Assembly: GCA_027577595.1 (NCBI GenBank)
Contig: JANBRJ010000011.1
Location: forward strand, 209,842 to 273,841
Length of the DNA stretch: 64,000 nt
Reading direction: 5' to 3'
From: Coemansia sp. RSA 487
Lineage: Eukaryota; Kickxellomycota; Kickxellomycetes; Kickxellales; Kickxellaceae
Part shown: in pieces, positions 61,314 through 64,000 of the stretch
Layout: every line of letters begins with the position of its first letter
Position numbering within the stretch: the first letter of the stretch is position 1
The notes under the pieces: generated by a model
Told to the model about the DNA's origin: nothing
Seen by the model: only the letters and a program-made list of their open reading frames with translations
Databases searched by the model: none
Program-made: the position numbers and the translations under genes

Positions 61314-62456
61314 CTACTTGCGTAAAATCATCTGCCTGATGCGCATGTCCCTTAGCTTCATCTTACACTGCTGCCTTGAGCGAGTTTTTACAGCATTGGC
61401 CACAGCATGCCAGTCGAAAGAACCTTTTCTGTCTTTCTGGCTCTGTAAGGCTATAACCAATCGATCCACTTCGTCAGATGTCCAATGCCTCTTACTGTGA
61501 CCTAGCAGTAACATATCGTTGTATATATTCTGGCACCGAAACTCTGTAACCCCAACTTGCTTGCTAATTTCCTTCCAATCGGCCATTTCAACACCACCGT
61601 AGTTGCTGACCATCTGCCGCAATTGGTGTTGGATTATTGGTACACGTTCACTATCTTTGCGCCATTTTGTAGACCTTTTGATGTGATTTACCTTTAGACG
61701 CACTTGGGCTTTCGGTTTGTGTGGAAACAGCTGAAATGCAGAACGTGTGTGGAATAATCTGTCATCAGATGGCGTATCCAGCAACGCTTTTATTCGTGCA
61801 AGCTCGTCTGGTGTCCAGTTGCCGATACGAGCCTTCGCAGCTGCCGTTTCTTTATTTTGGGATACCGATTCATTATTATTTCTACGCAAAAGCGCTAGCT
61901 CTTCAGCAAAGTGCATCTTTAACCACTTTAGACGGCATTGGCTATCAGTCAGCCCATTACCAACGTATTCAGCAACAATTTTCCAACTGGTATGCTTCTT
62001 GCTAGCTCCTTTAATCTCACGCAATCGGGAAATTTCCTCAGGTGTCCATCTATGTTTCGAGGATAGCTCCTTTCTGGAACCGGCAAAAACCGTGTTTGCC
62101 ATAAACATGGAATCTCTTTGTGACTTCATTTTAATGTCCATATTACGGGCAGCAAGATACTTTTGCTTGCACGCATTCGTTGAACGCTTAAAGCGACTGC
62201 CGACCTTTTCCCAGTTGGGTTTGCAGCCGCATGAAAGAAACTCGGAGCGGACATAATCGACCAACCTGCGGTGTTCAATGTCAGTCCACGCTTGCCATTG
62301 ACGTGGTGGTGGAGCTATTGAACTGTAGCGTCTAGCTATCGACTTGTTCCCAATTTGTATGCCTGGCTGTTGAGGTACTTGCGATAACTTTGTGTGAAAG
62401 GCATTTCTTGCGCATCGTTGTACGAGTGCTTTCAGCTGCTGCGCTGCAACAAACAT
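61314..62456 (-). CDS. SANT/Myb-repeat protein with mitochondrial-type leader
   Basis: A 380-residue protein with Myb/SANT-like helix-turn-helix repeats. The first is WQAWTDIEHRRLVDYVRS ... NWEKVGSRFKRSTNACKQKY. The second is HRWTPEEISRLREI ... SWKIVAEYVGNGLTDSQCRLKW. A third begins NWTPDELARIKALL. The last is HWTSDEVDRLVIALQ ... FDWHAVANAVKTRSRQQCKMK. Tryptophan spacing and the CxxKW/QCxxK helix-3 form indicate DNA or chromatin contact. Unusually, the first ~57 residues lack acids and are Arg/Ser/Ala-rich, ending RRYSS, which looks like a mitochondrial presequence. The ATG at 62456 is chosen because codons upstream are not ATG-led. Target DNA is unknown. Confidence 0.7.
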   Translation of the reverse strand: MFVAAQQLKALVQRCARNAFHTKLSQVPQQPGIQIGNKSIARRYSSIAPPPRQWQAWTDIEHRRLVDYVRSEFLSCGCKPNWEKVGSRFKRSTNACKQKYLAARNMDIKMKSQRDSMFMANTVFAGSRKELSSKHRWTPEEISRLREIKGASKKHTSWKIVAEYVGNGLTDSQCRLKWLKMHFAEELALLRRNNNESVSQNKETAAAKARIGNWTPDELARIKALLDTPSDDRLFHTRSAFQLFPHKPKAQVRLKVNHIKRSTKWRKDSERVPIIQHQLRQMVSNYGGVEMADWKEISKQVGVTEFRCQNIYNDMLLLGHSKRHWTSDEVDRLVIALQSQKDRKGSFDWHAVANAVKTRSRQQCKMKLRDMRIRQMILRK

Positions 62457-62751
62457 TTTCTTTAATTCGAATAGCACGTCAGATAAAAGAATACAGAATA
62501 TAGAATGAAAAAAGCAAGTATGATGAAGAAGATATCAAGAAGTTTGAACCCGAATGGCGTATACACTAATTTTGTTTGTGTTTGTATTTGTATTTCTTTG
62601 ATCAAATTGTTCAATCGACACAAAAAACTGGCAGGCATTTATTTCTAGTGAAATTATCATGAATGGGCCTCAAGGTTCTCCTGGAAGTTCTCCTAATGTA
62701 TTTGCCACTCTGCGTAAAAAAAAAAAGAAAGCACTAGGACTCGGACTGGCT

Positions 62752-63399
62752 TTACTCGAGGTCAACAAGCTCAACATCAAAGATCAGCGTTGCGTTCGGC
62801 GGAATCCCGGCGGCCTCGACGCCACGCTGGCCGTACGCCCAGTCTGGCTGGATTGTCAGCGTAGCTTTCTCGCCCTTGACCATCGTCATTAACGCCTCGT
62901 CCCACCCACGGATCACGCGTCCGGTTCCGACCTTGAACACAAGCGGCGTCGGCGCCTTGCGACCCTTTGCCTTGACGTTGGAGTCAAATTCGGTACCGTT
63001 CTCCAGCCGCCCCGTATAGAACACGCTGACTCGGTCGCCCTTCTTTGGCATGCGGTCACCCGAGCCCTTCTTAGACACCTTCTTTGTGTACTTTGCCTCT
63101 TCAACAACTTGCTCTTTCTCCGCCTTGTTCTCGTGAGCAACAGTCTTCTCCTTCTTGACCTCGGATGCTGGTGCTTCGTTGCTCGATCTGAACTGCTTGG
63201 TCTCAAACAGCGTCTTGTATGCCGCTACCAGCGCTGGCTTCTTTGCTGTCTTCACAACGCTGGCTAGCTTGCCGTTGAGCTTGTGCGCAACTAGAAAGTC
63301 GTTGTTGCCACTCTCTTGCAAGTACGACACAAGGTCCTTCTTGCTCACGCTATCACCGTTTACTTCTTCCACAGTCCATTTTGCTTCGATATCGCTCAT
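62752..63399 (-). CDS. FKBP25/FKBP3-like peptidyl-prolyl isomerase
   Basis: A 215-residue nuclear FKBP. Residues 1-70 match the basic tilted helix bundle of FKBP25: WTVEEVNGDSVSKKDLVSYL, FLVAHKLNGKLASVVKTAKK, YKTLFETKQF. A Lys/Glu-rich linker leads to YTKKVSKKGSG. The FKBP domain is about 115-215, with DRVSVFYTGRLENGTEFDSN, FKVGTGRVIRGWDEALMTM, KATLTIQPDWAYGQRG and IPPNATLIFDVELVDLE. FK506-contacting aromatics (Tyr, Phe-Asp, Trp of GWDEAL, and Tyr of YG) are kept. Human FKBP25 has the same two-part build. ATG at 63399. Confidence 0.93.
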   Translation of the reverse strand: MSDIEAKWTVEEVNGDSVSKKDLVSYLQESGNNDFLVAHKLNGKLASVVKTAKKPALVAAYKTLFETKQFRSSNEAPASEVKKEKTVAHENKAEKEQVVEEAKYTKKVSKKGSGDRMPKKGDRVSVFYTGRLENGTEFDSNVKAKGRKAPTPLVFKVGTGRVIRGWDEALMTMVKGEKATLTIQPDWAYGQRGVEAAGIPPNATLIFDVELVDLE

Positions 63400-63587
63400 T
63401 TCAACGGTTTAATTTTTTAAACAAAGTAACTAAATTAATTGAATAATAGAGAAGAGAAAAATGTCAAAGCCAACCTGAACTGCCTTACTCCATTCAACGC
63501 ACTCAATCTGGTACTTCCACTATTGCGTTTAGATTTCATGTACTTTTGATTTAATTTCTGACCCAATTACTGGAATCATGGGAGCTG

Positions 63588-64000
63588 TAGCTCTGGTCAT
63601 TGGGCATTATCCTGTACCAAATGTGCTATGGGCGGACGCCGTTTGCGCAGCTGGCGCTGTTTAAGAAGCTAGCATCGATTCAAGACCCGACATTCGTGAT
63701 CCCGTATCCACAGTACATGGCAGACTGTCTGCAGGTGGGCACTGAGCGTGATCCAAACGCTGACTCGCCCCACATACCCAGATGGAACGCCCAAGATCCA
63801 AGTGCCCTTTGAGTTGCTTTGCGTGATGCAAATGTGCCTCCAGCAGGACCCTGCCAAGCGCATATCCATTACAGATCTGCCTATTGATCTGCTGCTGTGC
63901 CCGGTATCGATGAAACAAGCGCTGCCCTCCTTCCCAACAGTAGATGACGCTGCTCAAGCACTCGCCAAGTATTCTCGACCAGTGGGGCGTATCGGATGCC
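63588..64000 (+). pseudogene. Broken Mps1/TTK-like kinase C-lobe fragment
   Basis: Piece of the C-terminal kinase lobe of an Mps1/TTK-type spindle checkpoint kinase: LWSLGIILYQMCYGRTPFAQ, then FKKLASIQDPTFVIPYPQYM. After a frame change near 63770 come YPDGTPKIQVPFELLCVMQM and QQDPAKRISITDLP. No N-lobe, glycine loop, catalytic loop or DFG is present. The frame just upstream of LWSLG is closed by TAG, which might instead be a splice acceptor of an exon whose partners are missing. The nearest upstream gene is FKBP25 on the other strand. The right end leaves the window. I treat it as a truncated, frameshifted pseudogene fragment. A sequencing error at the frameshift is possible. Confidence 0.6.

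Overview
The window is a gene-dense piece of a fungal nuclear genome. The gene set is eukaryotic and fungal: TFIID subunit TAF11, an SSU-processome Lcp5/neuroguidin protein, mitochondrial ATP synthase alpha, COX15, NDUFAF3, a Gti1/Pac2 (WOPR) regulator, a MEF2-type MADS factor, a Sel1-repeat protein and a Delta-12 desaturase. Most genes are single-exon. I can place only six introns in protein genes with confidence (CSE1, SPT2-like, desaturase, ATP1, an MFS fragment, a DASS transporter). Sparse introns, compact spacing, F-box-like and SANT-repeat proteins and DM9-repeat proteins suggest an early-diverging fungus, perhaps Kickxellomycotina. That placement is inference; no rRNA or other phylogenetic marker is present.

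Layout. 1-12.7 kb is conserved housekeeping: the 5' end of CSE1 (-), ARV1 (+), a TBC1D20/Gyp8-like Rab GAP (-), SPT2-like (+), TAF11 (+), Delta-12 desaturase (-), bleomycin hydrolase (-) and a CDK10-like kinase (-). 12.84-14.79 kb is copy A of a 1.95-kb duplicated cassette carrying tRNA-His(GTG) and a divergent HSF-type DNA-binding gene. 15.4-24.3 kb holds a six-TM membrane protein, NDUFAF3, Lcp5, an NSUN methyltransferase, a Sel1-repeat protein with a CaaX end, an S28 peptidase and DM9 protein 1. 26.2-32.4 kb holds the MADS factor, ATP1 and bL21m. 32.48-34.43 kb is copy B of the cassette, followed by DM9 protein 2, bL27m, RAD1 and a TRAPP-II Trs65-like gene.

39.2-48.7 kb is an accessory, decaying zone: an F-box-like gene with an apparent frameshift at its start, a 5'-truncated FIG4 phosphoinositide-phosphatase pseudogene with several nonsense codons, a non-LTR retrotransposon reverse-transcriptase remnant abutting it, an intact class III alcohol dehydrogenase and a six-TM half MFS transporter. 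51.8-64 kb returns to ordinary genes: a WOPR regulator behind a 3.2-kb gene-free upstream region, POP3/Rpp38-like, a DASS dicarboxylate transporter, tRNA-Leu(TAA), COX15, a SANT-repeat protein with a mitochondrial-type leader, and an FKBP25-like isomerase. The window ends in a broken Mps1/TTK-like kinase fragment.

Themes. Mitochondrial functions recur (ATP1, bL21m, bL27m, COX15, NDUFAF3, the SANT protein) but are scattered, with no operon-like logic. Divergent pairs share short intergenic promoters (TBC/SPT2, NDUFAF3/LCP5, NSUN/Sel1, bL27m/RAD1). The most unusual signals are the duplicated tRNA-His + HSF-like cassette whose copies differ by transitions only, the transition-type nonsense codons in FIG4 and the retroelement, the paired DM9 proteins, the DASS carrier of bacterial/plastid type, and a SANT protein that looks mitochondrial.
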